A stretch of 8,389 nt of DNA from an uncultured Bilophila sp. (GTDB lineage: Bacteria; Desulfobacterota; Desulfovibrionia; Desulfovibrionales; Desulfovibrionaceae), in NCBI GenBank assembly GCA_959604115.1, contig CAUHBW010000151.1:1-8389 (forward strand), given 5' to 3'. Below are positions 1 to 6,196 of this stretch, in pieces (position 1 is the first letter of the stretch; the number at the start of each line of letters is the position of its first letter). The translations under genes were made by a program, and so were the position numbers. The notes beneath the pieces were generated by a model, which ran no database searches, was not told the origin of the DNA, and was given only the letters and a program-made list of their open reading frames with translations.

Positions 1-36
1 TCTCCCCTCCCCCGCTTTCATACCCAAAGGATCGCC

Positions 37-978
37 ATGTCTGAACTTTCCCGAGCCGACTGGGTCCGCGAAGCGACCCGGACCCTGACCGACGCCGCCG
101 TGGACTCGCCCCGCCTGTCCGCCGAACTCATCCTCCAGCACGTCTGCGGCATCAGCCGGGTGGAACTCGCCACCCGCCCGGAAAACCCGCTCGCCGACGA
201 CCAGCTTTCCCGCATGACCGGCCTGCTCCGCCGCCGCGCCGAGGGCGAACCCGTCGCCTATCTGCTTGGGCAGCGCGAGTTCTACGGCAGGGACTTCCGG
301 GTCACCCCCGCCACGCTCATCCCCCGCCCCGAAACCGAACACCTCGTCGAACAGGCGTTGAAGGGTTGCGGAGAGCGCGTCCGATTCGCCGATCTGGGCA
401 CGGGCAGCGGGTGCATCGCCGTAACTCTGTGCGCCGAACGCCCCGAGTGGCAAGGCCTCATGGTCGATCTTTCCTCCCGCGCGTTGGCCGTGGCCTGTCA
501 GAACGCCGTGCGCCATGACGTTCGGCAGCGGGTCCAGCCCGTCCGCGCCGACTTCACCCGTCCGCTGCTCCGTCCAGCATCCCTCGATCTGCTGGTCAGC
601 AATCCCCCCTATGTCGGAAAGACCGAGTACGAGGGGCTTTCCGTCGAGGTCCGCGACTTCGAGCCGGTCACGGCGCTGGTGCCGGGCTTCGTGGATTCCG
701 ACAGAGTGCCCAACCACGAACACGACCACGAGGGGCACCACGTCCACGCCGCTCCCGCGCCCACGGACCGGCCGGAAGGCCTCGAACACCTCATCGCGGT
801 GGCGCGCGAAGCCTTCGTCGCGCTCAAGCCGGGCGGACTGCTGCTGATGGAGCACGGCTACAGGCAGGGAGAAGCCCTCAAGGTGTGTCTTGAAAGCCAC
901 AGTTGGGAAAACGTCTTGATCCACAAGGATTTGGCTGGACTTGATCGGCTGATCAGCGCCCGCAGACCTGCGGCCTGA
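37..978 (+). CDS. prmC: Peptide chain release factor N5-glutamine methyltransferase PrmC (HemK)
   Basis: Transfers a methyl group from S-adenosylmethionine to the glutamine of the GGQ motif in release factors RF1/RF2, in the cytoplasm. Seen: an N-terminal helical release-factor-binding domain (about 1-85), IPRPETEHLVE (95-105), the SAM-binding loop DLGTGSG (119-125), and the substrate-binding NPPY (189-192) that defines this amino-methyltransferase family. The C-terminal DLAGLDRLISARR matches the usual family ending. The start at 37 has AAGGA at 27-31 with a 5-base spacer. At 313 aa it is longer than the usual 275-300. The extra length is an insert after EPVTALVPG (about 218-248) containing HEHDHEGHHVH (227-237), with six histidines in eleven residues. 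I do not know this from standard PrmC. prfA often lies directly upstream of prmC, but that region is outside the window. Identity is secure; the role of the insert is unknown. Confidence 0.95.
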   Translation: MSELSRADWVREATRTLTDAAVDSPRLSAELILQHVCGISRVELATRPENPLADDQLSRMTGLLRRRAEGEPVAYLLGQREFYGRDFRVTPATLIPRPETEHLVEQALKGCGERVRFADLGTGSGCIAVTLCAERPEWQGLMVDLSSRALAVACQNAVRHDVRQRVQPVRADFTRPLLRPASLDLLVSNPPYVGKTEYEGLSVEVRDFEPVTALVPGFVDSDRVPNHEHDHEGHHVHAAPAPTDRPEGLEHLIAVAREAFVALKPGGLLLMEHGYRQGEALKVCLESHSWENVLIHKDLAGLDRLISARRPAA

Positions 979-1109
979 ACCCCACAGTGTTGCACAAAAC
1001 ACACGATGGCTTTTTTGACACAGAAGCCCGTTTTCTCTCTGAAAATAAGGAGATACGCCGAAGAAAGGAGTTGGATCGTTTTTTGCTATATGGAACATGG
1101 AGGGATTCC
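979..1109 (+). promoter_or_regulatory. lpxC leader with candidate promoter
   Basis: A 131-base gap, clearly richer in A+T than the flanking genes. It contains a perfect -35-like TTGACA at 1015-1020. The best -10-like match, GAAAAT at 1041-1046, has a long 20-base spacer; at 17 bases (1038-1043) the match is poor. A short hairpin can form from GTGTT (987-991) and AACAC (998-1002). Purine-rich AAAGGAG occurs at 1064-1070, and the true lpxC ribosome site GGAGGG is at 1099-1104, 5 bases before the ATG. The reading frame of lpxC stays open back to 987, but the extra 41 codons have no family counterpart. A promoter giving a roughly 60-base 5' leader is an inference. Confidence 0.4.
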
Positions 1110-2027
1110 ATGAACCAGACTACCATTCAACGCGTCGTTACTTGCTCCGGTATTGGCCTGCACAGCGGCAACAAGGTGTATCTCGCCCTGCGTCCCGCTC
1201 CGGCCAACACAGGCATCATCTTCGACATCCATACACCGGATGGCATCCGTCGCGTGAGTCCCGCTCCCAAAGCCGTCATGACCACGGCGCTGGCAACCAC
1301 CCTCGGCGCGTCCGGGGCCACCGTTTCCACGGTGGAACACCTGCTGGCTTCCGTGCTCGGCCTCGGCATCGATAATCTGATCGTCAGTGTCGAAGGCGGC
1401 GAAATCCCGATTATGGACGGTTCCGCCTCCGCCTTCATCGCCCTGTTCGCCGAAGCCGGCGTCCGCGAACTTCCCGCGCCCCGCAAGGTGATGCGCATCA
1501 GCCGCCCTCTGGAAACGCGCGACGGCAACAAGTATATCCGGGCCCTGCCCTACGCCGGGTTCCGCGTGGACTACACCATCGACTTCCCCCATCCGGTCAT
1601 CGGACGCCAGCACTTCAGCATGGAGGTCACCCCGGAAACCTTCGCCCGCGTCGCCAACGCCCGCACCTTCGGCTTCTTCAAGGATGTCGAATACCTGCAT
1701 AGCCACGGCCTCGCCCGCGGCGGCTCGCTCGAAAGCGTGATCGTGCTGGACGACAACGGCGTCATGAATCCGGAAGGCCTTCGCTACGCCGACGAATTCG
1801 TCCGCCACAAGGTGCTGGACTTCATCGGCGACATGGCGATGCTCGGCCTGCCCATTCAGGGTCAGTTCGAGATCTGCTGCTCCGGGCACCAGCTGAACAA
1901 CACCTTCCTCCGCAAGGCCGAGGACGAACGGGCCCTCAAGCTCATCGACCTCTCCCTTGAGGAAGCGCAGACCCGCAAGGCCCGCGAAAAGCGGCCCGCC
2001 TACGAAGGTTCGCTGGCTCTGGCCTAA
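1110..2027 (+). CDS. lpxC: UDP-3-O-acyl-N-acetylglucosamine deacetylase LpxC
   Basis: Zinc-dependent cytoplasmic enzyme for the committed step of lipid A synthesis: it removes acetate from UDP-3-O-acyl-GlcNAc. At 305 aa from this start it has the usual family length. Seen: TVEHLLA (73-79 region; E76 is the expected general base and H77 a zinc ligand), PIMDGSA (100-106), ARTFGFF (184-190), HKVLDFIGD (233-241; H233 and D237 are expected zinc ligands), and SGHQLNN (258-264; H260 is the expected catalytic histidine). All metal and catalytic residues are present. The start is fixed by GGAGGG five bases upstream and by MNQTTIQRVVTCSGIGLHSG, which matches the normal LpxC N-terminus. An upstream in-frame extension to 987 is unlikely. 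It follows prmC on the same strand but has its own leader and a strong terminator, so it may be transcribed separately. Confidence 0.97.
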   Translation: MNQTTIQRVVTCSGIGLHSGNKVYLALRPAPANTGIIFDIHTPDGIRRVSPAPKAVMTTALATTLGASGATVSTVEHLLASVLGLGIDNLIVSVEGGEIPIMDGSASAFIALFAEAGVRELPAPRKVMRISRPLETRDGNKYIRALPYAGFRVDYTIDFPHPVIGRQHFSMEVTPETFARVANARTFGFFKDVEYLHSHGLARGGSLESVIVLDDNGVMNPEGLRYADEFVRHKVLDFIGDMAMLGLPIQGQFEICCSGHQLNNTFLRKAEDERALKLIDLSLEEAQTRKAREKRPAYEGSLALA

Positions 2028-2048
2028 GCGACCCGATTCCGAGCATAC

Positions 2049-2101
2049 AGGGGGAACGGACGCCGCGCGGGAACGCACGGCGGCCGCTCCCCCTCTTTTT
2101 T
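2049..2101 (+). terminator. Rho-independent terminator after lpxC
   Basis: Long hairpin starting 21 bases after the lpxC stop: AGGGGGA (2049-2055) pairs with TCCCCCT (2088-2094), GG with CC (2058-2059/2084-2085), and CGCCG (2061-2065) with CGGCG (2078-2082). It is interrupted by small internal loops and followed by CTTTTTT up to 2101. The GC-rich stem plus T-run on the plus strand is the classic intrinsic terminator layout. It should separate lpxC from the next gene pair. Confidence 0.85.
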
Positions 2102-2164
2102 CCGGCGTCTGCGGCGCACTTCCCGTCCCATCGTCAGGAACCCTTTTTCCGCATGAGGCGCATC

Positions 2165-2611
2165 ATGGCTACTTTCCAGACCATCACGACCGGCAAGAAA
2201 CAGTACCTTCCGCTTCTTCTGCTCGCCGATCCCTGCGAGGCGATGATCGACCGTTACCTTGAAGCGGGAGAAATGCACGTCATCAAGGCCGGGAACGCCG
2301 CCGTCTGCGAGGCCGTGGTGCTCCCGCTCTCGGAAACGGCCTGCGAGCTCAAGAACATCGCCACCGATCCCCAGTTTCAGGGGCAGGGGCACGCCACCCG
2401 GCTGATGGAAACGCTGTTCAAACTCTATGCGGCGCGTTTTCAGACCATGTACGTGGGCACCACGCCCACGGGCGCGGCCTTCTACGCCCGTTTCGGCTTC
2501 GAGCCCTCGCACACGGTCGTCGGCTTCTTTATCGACAACTACCCCGAACCCATCTACGAAAACGGCGAACGCTGCACCGACATGCTCTATTTCAAGAAAG
2601 AGCTTCGCTGA
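2165..2611 (+). CDS. GNAT-family N-acetyltransferase, YvbK-like
   Basis: Probably an acetyl-CoA-dependent N-acetyltransferase of the cytoplasm; substrate unknown. 148 aa from this start. Seen: the acetyl-CoA pyrophosphate-binding motif Q-x-x-G-x-G in IATDPQFQGQGHATRL (65-80), then the beta-strand/helix segment TPTGAAFYARFGFEP (100-114) with the FYxxxGF signature. The C-terminal PEPIYENGERCTDM resembles the end of YvbK-like acetyltransferases. The start at 2165 is preferred because TGAGG at 2154-2158 lies six bases before it. An in-frame ATG at 2153 would add MRRI but has no good ribosome site. It is first of two closely spaced genes, and the HD-domain gene begins 21 bases after its stop. The family is clear by motif; any specific substrate would be a guess. 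Confidence 0.85.
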   Translation: MATFQTITTGKKQYLPLLLLADPCEAMIDRYLEAGEMHVIKAGNAAVCEAVVLPLSETACELKNIATDPQFQGQGHATRLMETLFKLYAARFQTMYVGTTPTGAAFYARFGFEPSHTVVGFFIDNYPEPIYENGERCTDMLYFKKELR

Positions 2612-2632
2612 ACGAACGCCATGAGGCACCAT

Positions 2633-3208
2633 ATGGACTCTCTTGAAAACCTGCTTTCCTTCATCCGGGAAGCCGAACGGCTGAAAACCGTCACCCGCAC
2701 GGCGTGGGCGCACGACGGACGGCGCGAAAGCACCGCCGAGCACTCGTGGCGTCTGGCCCTGTTCGCGGGCCTCGCCGCCGGACAACTCCCCGGCCTGAAC
2801 GGGGAAAAAGTGCTGCTCATGAGCCTGATCCACGACATGGGCGAACTCTACGGCGGAGACATCTCCGCCGCCCTGTGCCCGGACCCGCAGGAAAAGGCCA
2901 AAGAGGAACGTCAGGCCGTGCGCAAGGCCTTTTCCCTGCTGCCGGAAGCGCAGGCGGCGTCCCTGCTCGCCCTGTGGGAGGAATACAACGCCAACGCCAC
3001 CCCGGAGGCCAGACTCGTCAAGGCGCTGGACAAGGCCGAAACCATTCTCCAGCACAATCAGGGCCGGAATCCGCAGGATTTCGACTATCGGTTCAACCTC
3101 GATTACGGCAAGGGCTACTTCGAGGACAACGGCCCGCTCCGCGAACTGAGGAAACGGCTGGACGCGGAAACCGCCGCCAGAATCGCCCCGGACGACGAGC
3201 GCGCCTGA
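2633..3208 (+). CDS. HD-domain phosphohydrolase (HDDC2/YfbR-like)
   Basis: Predicted metal-dependent phosphohydrolase, possibly a 5'-deoxynucleotidase acting on nucleoside monophosphates like E. coli YfbR; the substrate is inferred from family only. 191 aa. Seen: the complete H...HD...D metal set, with H37 in ESTAEHSWR, H67-D68 in LIHDMGELYGGD, and D133 in VKALDKAE. E71 and D76 sit where HDDC2/YfbR enzymes have acidic residues, and an N-terminal arginine (R22) lies in the segment where YfbR uses Arg18. The start at 2633 is preferred over the in-frame ATG at 2621 because TGAGG at 2622-2626 precedes it by six bases. It is co-directional with and 21 bases downstream of the GNAT gene, so likely cotranscribed. 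Alternative: another HD-type hydrolase with a different substrate. Confidence 0.85.
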   Translation: MDSLENLLSFIREAERLKTVTRTAWAHDGRRESTAEHSWRLALFAGLAAGQLPGLNGEKVLLMSLIHDMGELYGGDISAALCPDPQEKAKEERQAVRKAFSLLPEAQAASLLALWEEYNANATPEARLVKALDKAETILQHNQGRNPQDFDYRFNLDYGKGYFEDNGPLRELRKRLDAETAARIAPDDERA

Positions 3209-3228
3209 CCTCTCCTCCCCCAAGCGGC

Positions 3229-3262
3229 AAGGCATGGGAACCCCAGTGTTCCGCATGCCTTT
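3229..3262 (+). terminator. Candidate terminator hairpin after the GNAT-HD pair
   Basis: Stem starting 20 bases past the HD-gene stop: AAGGCATG (3229-3236) plus GGAAC (3237-3241) pair with GTTCC (3248-3252) and CATGCCTT (3254-3261). There is a single bulged G at 3253 and a six-base loop. Only TTT follows the stem, so the poly-T signal is weak. The position suits transcription ending or 3' end protection, but intrinsic termination is uncertain. Confidence 0.45.
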
Positions 3263-3423
3263 CGGCGTCGCCTGTCCGGTCAGCGCCGATTGCTCCGGCA
3301 ACCTGGGGGAAAGCTCGCCCACGAACCTTTTCCGGCGTACCGCGACCGCCCGCGCCGCGTCATCCTCACCTGTCGGGCGGGTCATTCCTTCCCCCAGTTC
3401 CTCCCACTCCCCCGAAACGCCAT
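3263..3423. other. Convergent intergenic spacer
   Basis: Non-coding space between the HD gene (plus) and the HbpS-like gene (minus). Open frames here, such as one beginning at 3234, read as low-complexity Ser/Pro-rich peptide and lie over the hairpin, so I do not call a gene. The only structure seen is a 9-bp inverted repeat, CTGGGGGAA (3303-3311) and TTCCCCCAG (3389-3397), 77 bases apart. No known RNA family was recognised on either strand. Confidence 0.4.
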
Positions 3424-3461
3424 AAAAAAAGCGGGGGAACAGGTCGATCCCGTTCCCCCGC
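3424..3461 (-). terminator. Rho-independent terminator of the HbpS-like gene
   Basis: On the minus strand, a perfect 10-bp stem made from plus-strand arms GCGGGGGAAC (3431-3440) and GTTCCCCCGC (3452-3461), with an 11-base loop, is followed by seven T (plus-strand A at 3424-3430). It lies 16 bases past the minus-strand stop. This is a textbook intrinsic terminator. Confidence 0.92.
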
Positions 3462-3477
3462 CGTCGGTTACGCCGAA

Positions 3478-3969
3478 TTACTTGAGCGCGGCGACGCCGG
3501 CCTTGGCGACGTTGGTGTCTTCCGCGACGCTGCCGCCGCTCACGCCGATCGCGCCGATGATCACGCCGTCCTTGTTCTTGAGCAGCTCGCCGCCGCCGAA
3601 GATGACAAGGCCCTTGTTGGTGACTTCAATGCCGTACAGCTCCTGACCCGGCTGCGAAGCCGCGCCGAGGGTGGAGGTGGGCATGTTGAACAGACGGGCC
3701 GTGCGGGCCTTGCCGATGGAGACGTCGATGCTGCCGAGGAACGCGCCGTCCATGCGCGTGAAGGCCTTCAGATTGCCTCCGGCGTCCACGACGGCGATGT
3801 TCATGGGCACGCCCTGCGCTTTCGCCTTGACGAGAGCGCCCTTGATGACCTCGTCGGCCTGAGCCTGCGTGATGTCGCCGGGAAGCTGGAGCTTGCTGAC
3901 GTCAACGGCGGCGAACGCCGTAAAGGAAAATGCCAGAACCATCAGACCGGTCAGAAGAAAACGACGCAT
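3478..3969 (-). CDS. Secreted GlcG/HbpS-family (DUF336) protein
   Basis: 163 aa. Seen: a Sec signal peptide MRRFLLTGLMVLAFSFTAFA with likely cleavage after residue 20 (AFA|AV), so the mature protein should be periplasmic. The mature part carries the family landmarks: AVVDAGGNLKAFTRMDGA (59-76), SIGKARTA (84-91), FGGGELL (124-130) and VIIGAIGVSGG (136-146) followed by an acidic ED. The family includes Streptomyces heme-binding HbpS, E. coli GlcG, and the C-terminal domain of PduO. Heme or cobalamin-like binding here is inference only. The start is supported by GGAGG on the minus strand (plus 3977-3981), seven bases before ATG. The frame stays open far upstream of this start, but that part is antisense to mutL and is not coding. 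Divergent from mutL, convergent with the HD gene; it stands alone with its own terminator. Confidence 0.88.
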   Translation of the reverse strand: MRRFLLTGLMVLAFSFTAFAAVDVSKLQLPGDITQAQADEVIKGALVKAKAQGVPMNIAVVDAGGNLKAFTRMDGAFLGSIDVSIGKARTARLFNMPTSTLGAASQPGQELYGIEVTNKGLVIFGGGELLKNKDGVIIGAIGVSGGSVAEDTNVAKAGVAALK

Positions 3970-3994
3970 GGAAAAACCTCCGTCTGTTGCGGAC

Positions 3995-4011
3995 GCGGGC
4001 AGGCCGCCCGC
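3995..4011 (-). promoter_or_regulatory. Small hairpin in the HbpS-like 5' leader
   Basis: Six-base inverted repeat GCGGGC (3995-4000) and GCCCGC (4006-4011) with a five-base loop, lying 14 bases upstream of the minus-strand GGAGG ribosome site. It could fold in the 5' untranslated leader. In DNA this GC-rich a six-base stem is weak evidence. Confidence 0.25.
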
Positions 4012-4058
4012 CAAGTCACGACACGCGAAACAAACGTGCCTTTGCCGGAAGCCTATCC

Positions 4059-4089
4059 TCTTGCGCCTTTTTCCGCAAGACACTATACC
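4059..4089. promoter_or_regulatory. Divergent promoter region with inverted-repeat operator candidate
   Basis: A perfect 7-bp inverted repeat, TCTTGCG (4059-4065) and CGCAAGA (4074-4080) with an 8-base spacer, sits between the divergent HbpS-like gene and mutL. It carries a -35-like TTGCGC (4061-4066) for mutL, exactly 17 bases before TATACC (4084-4089). On the minus strand it carries TTGCGG (plus 4073-4078), 17 bases before a weaker TAGGCT. The hexamers match consensus only partly. The symmetry over both -35 boxes suggests a shared regulator site, but it could be coincidence. Confidence 0.4.
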
Positions 4090-4095
4090 TGAAGC

Positions 4096-6135
4096 ATGAA
4101 CGAAACAGCCCCTCATGACGGTCCTTTCTCCGGCAGGAACGGCATCCGCCTGCTCTCCCCCGAACTTCGCAACCAGATCGCCGCGGGCGAGGTGGTGGAG
4201 CGTCCGGCGAGCGTGGTCAAGGAACTTGTGGAAAACAGCCTCGACGCCGGGGCTTCGCTGGTGGAAGTCACGCTGGAAAACGGCGGACAAAGCCTTATCC
4301 GCGTCCGCGACAACGGCACGGGCATCCCCGCCGCCGAGCTGGAGCTTGCCGTCACCCGCCACGCCACAAGCAAAATCGCCTGCATGGACGATTTGTGGAA
4401 CATCGGCTCCTTCGGCTTTCGCGGCGAGGCGTTGCCGAGCATCGCCTCCGTCTCCAGCTTCCGCATGGAATCGGCCTATTGCCCGGAGGGAAGCGAGGCC
4501 CCGGAGGCCGCCTTCATCCAGATGGAACACGGCGTGCTCGCCCAGCAGGGGCCGTGCGGCCTGCACAGGGGCACGGTCGTGGAAGTGCGCGACCTGTTCG
4601 CCACCATCCCCGCCCGCCTCAAATTCCTGAAGGCTCCCGCCACCGAACAGAAACGCGCGCAGGAACTGCTCACCCGCCTCTCGCTGACGCACACGGACGT
4701 GGGCTTCGTCTTTCTCGCCGGAACGCGCGAAGTCCTGCGTTTTCCCGCCGGACAGTCCCTGCTCGAACGCCTCACGGCGATCTGGCCCGATTCCGTCACC
4801 GAATCCCTGCTCGCCTTCGACCGCACCACGCACGACTTCCGCGTCCGGGGCCTGACGTCCCCTCCCGGACAGGCGCAGCCGCGCGGTGATCGCATGCTGG
4901 TCTACGTCAACGGGAGAGCGGTCAACGACAAGCTCATCCTGCGTGCGGTGCGGGAGGCCTACAAGGGCCGCCTGCTTTCCAAGGAATACCCGCAGACCGT
5001 GCTTTTTCTGGATCTCCCGCCGGAGGAAGTGGACGTGAACGTCCACCCCGCCAAAACGGAAGTGCGCTTCCGCGACGAGCGTTCCGTGTTCGGCGCGGTG
5101 CTGCACGCCGTGGAGGAAGCCGTCCTCCGCGCACTCCCGGCTTCCGAAATCCCGCCCGAGGAAGAGCCGCGCCCGTCCCTCCGGTTCGAGCCCAAGCCCC
5201 TCGGTTTCTGGGGCGAAGCGGACCACGAGCGCGTCATGCGCCCCAAACAGCCGCCGCTCCTGCCGCCGGATCGCGAGGAAGCCGTCACGCCGCCGACCGT
5301 TCCGCCCGTTCCGTGCGAGGCGTCCGCCCCCGTCGCCCGCGAACCGTTCGACATCCCCGACGTTCCGACGCCCGATCCCGCGCTGTACGGCGATGCGGGA
5401 CTGCCGTGGGACGCCGTTTCCGACCACCCTGCGGCCCAGTCGCTGCACGAGACGGTCCGGCCTTTGGCCTCGTCTCCATCCGCCGCCGTTTCCCGTCCCG
5501 CCAGAGCATCCGAACCGGAACAGCCGGACATCGAACAGCTCGGCGAGGGACAGGTGCGCGTGGGGCCGTACGTCTACATGGGGCAAATCGGAGGAACCTA
5601 TCTTCTTCTCCGTGACGTGCGGAACAACCGCGAGCACGGCTCCCTACTCATTCTCGACCAGCACGCGGCGCACGAACGGGTACTGGTGTCGCGCATCGAG
5701 GCCGGGGGCTTCTCCGGCATGTCCCAGCCTCTCGTCCTGCCTCTCGAATACACGCTTCATCCCTCCGAACGGGAACGCATTCAAGAGTTCCGCGACTCGC
5801 TCGCCTCGCTCGGGTTCGATCTCGTCCTCCGGAATCAGGGCGCGGGCACCGTACTGGAGGTGCGGGCCGTGCCGCCGCTGCTGGAGCGCGCCGCCGCCGG
5901 AGAGTTCATCCGGGAAGTGCTCGCCGGGCGCAAGGAGGATCTCCATTCCCTGTGGGCCACCATGGCCTGCAAGGCCGCGATCAAGGCCGGGGACGTCCTC
6001 GCCTCCGACGAGGCGGTCAACCTCGTCGCCCAGTGGCTCATGACCGAAAACCGTCAGTTCTGCCCACACGGCCGCCCCTGCGGTCACCTGTGGGGCCCCG
6101 CCTATCGCGACACTATGTTCAAAAGGAGGGGGTAA
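4096..6135 (+). CDS. mutL: DNA mismatch repair protein MutL (endonuclease-type)
   Basis: GHKL ATPase that couples MutS mismatch recognition to strand removal. 679 aa. N-terminal ATPase: NQIAAGEVVERPASVVKELV (26-45), catalytic E43 and N47, DNGTGI (72-77), TSKI (91-94), GFRGEALPSIASVS (107-120), and NVHPAKTEVRF (315-325). A Pro-rich linker spans about 350-480. The C-terminal domain has DQHAAHE (521-527), a clamp-binding-like QPLVLP (544-549), ACKAAIK (624-630) and CPHGRP (656-661), the set found in MutL proteins with intrinsic nicking activity. One deviation: in DQHA(X)2E(X)4E the last Glu is Ser532. The start is forced: an in-frame TGA lies at 4090-4092 and no alternative start codon occurs before the conserved region. 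This gives about 14 extra N-terminal residues compared with E. coli. No Shine-Dalgarno is visible. Convergent with the MuiA-like gene. Confidence 0.96.
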   Translation: MNETAPHDGPFSGRNGIRLLSPELRNQIAAGEVVERPASVVKELVENSLDAGASLVEVTLENGGQSLIRVRDNGTGIPAAELELAVTRHATSKIACMDDLWNIGSFGFRGEALPSIASVSSFRMESAYCPEGSEAPEAAFIQMEHGVLAQQGPCGLHRGTVVEVRDLFATIPARLKFLKAPATEQKRAQELLTRLSLTHTDVGFVFLAGTREVLRFPAGQSLLERLTAIWPDSVTESLLAFDRTTHDFRVRGLTSPPGQAQPRGDRMLVYVNGRAVNDKLILRAVREAYKGRLLSKEYPQTVLFLDLPPEEVDVNVHPAKTEVRFRDERSVFGAVLHAVEEAVLRALPASEIPPEEEPRPSLRFEPKPLGFWGEADHERVMRPKQPPLLPPDREEAVTPPTVPPVPCEASAPVAREPFDIPDVPTPDPALYGDAGLPWDAVSDHPAAQSLHETVRPLASSPSAAVSRPARASEPEQPDIEQLGEGQVRVGPYVYMGQIGGTYLLLRDVRNNREHGSLLILDQHAAHERVLVSRIEAGGFSGMSQPLVLPLEYTLHPSERERIQEFRDSLASLGFDLVLRNQGAGTVLEVRAVPPLLERAAAGEFIREVLAGRKEDLHSLWATMACKAAIKAGDVLASDEAVNLVAQWLMTENRQFCPHGRPCGHLWGPAYRDTMFKRRG

Positions 6136-6142
6136 ATGAAGA

Positions 6143-6196
6143 TTGGTGGGGAGAGGGGGAAACTTTTGGGATAAAGTTTCCCCCTCTCCCCTCCAA
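6143..6196 (+). terminator. Long G-rich hairpin just after mutL
   Basis: A perfect 19-bp stem (arms 6148-6166 and 6173-6191, loop TGGGAT) is extended past one T-T mismatch by TTGG (6143-6146) with CCAA (6193-6196). It begins eight bases after the mutL stop. No T-run follows, so classic intrinsic termination is not shown. It may end or protect the mutL transcript, or be a member of a dispersed G-rich hairpin family. Arm composition (G-rich left, C-rich right) resembles the hairpin at 6447-6489. Confidence 0.6.

Noticed and set aside
987..1109. N-terminal extension of LpxC by 41 residues
   Set aside because: It lies upstream of a good ribosome site and a start that gives the exact usual LpxC length and N-terminus; the extra residues look like translated leader.
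1090..1113. Seven-codon mini-frame whose stop overlaps the lpxC start (ATGA)
   Set aside because: The nearest Shine-Dalgarno-like sequence is 19 bases upstream, too far, and so short a frame is expected by chance.
1086..2078. 330-codon minus-strand frame opposite lpxC
   Set aside because: It is antisense to a complete lpxC with all catalytic residues and crosses the terminator; no protein motif is seen.
2024..3385. 453-codon minus-strand frame opposite the GNAT and HD genes
   Set aside because: It runs antisense through two genes with intact family motifs and through the hairpin at 3229-3262; there is no recognisable domain. It is a high-GC shadow frame.
3209..3477. Possible structured RNA or riboswitch in the convergent spacer
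   Set aside because: I compared it by eye with RNase P, SRP RNA and cobalamin or fluoride riboswitch signatures on both strands and found no convincing match beyond simple hairpins.
2704..4092. 462-codon plus-strand frame from the HD gene to mutL
   Set aside because: It overlaps the HD gene in another frame, two terminators and the HbpS-like gene; composition is Arg/Gly/Pro-rich without motifs.
3970..5637. Large minus-strand open frame extending the HbpS-like gene to 719 codons
   Set aside because: The added 556 codons are antisense to mutL, whose motifs are unmistakable. The product is Arg/Gly/His-rich as expected from a GC-rich antisense frame, while the signal peptide and ribosome site place the true start at 3969.
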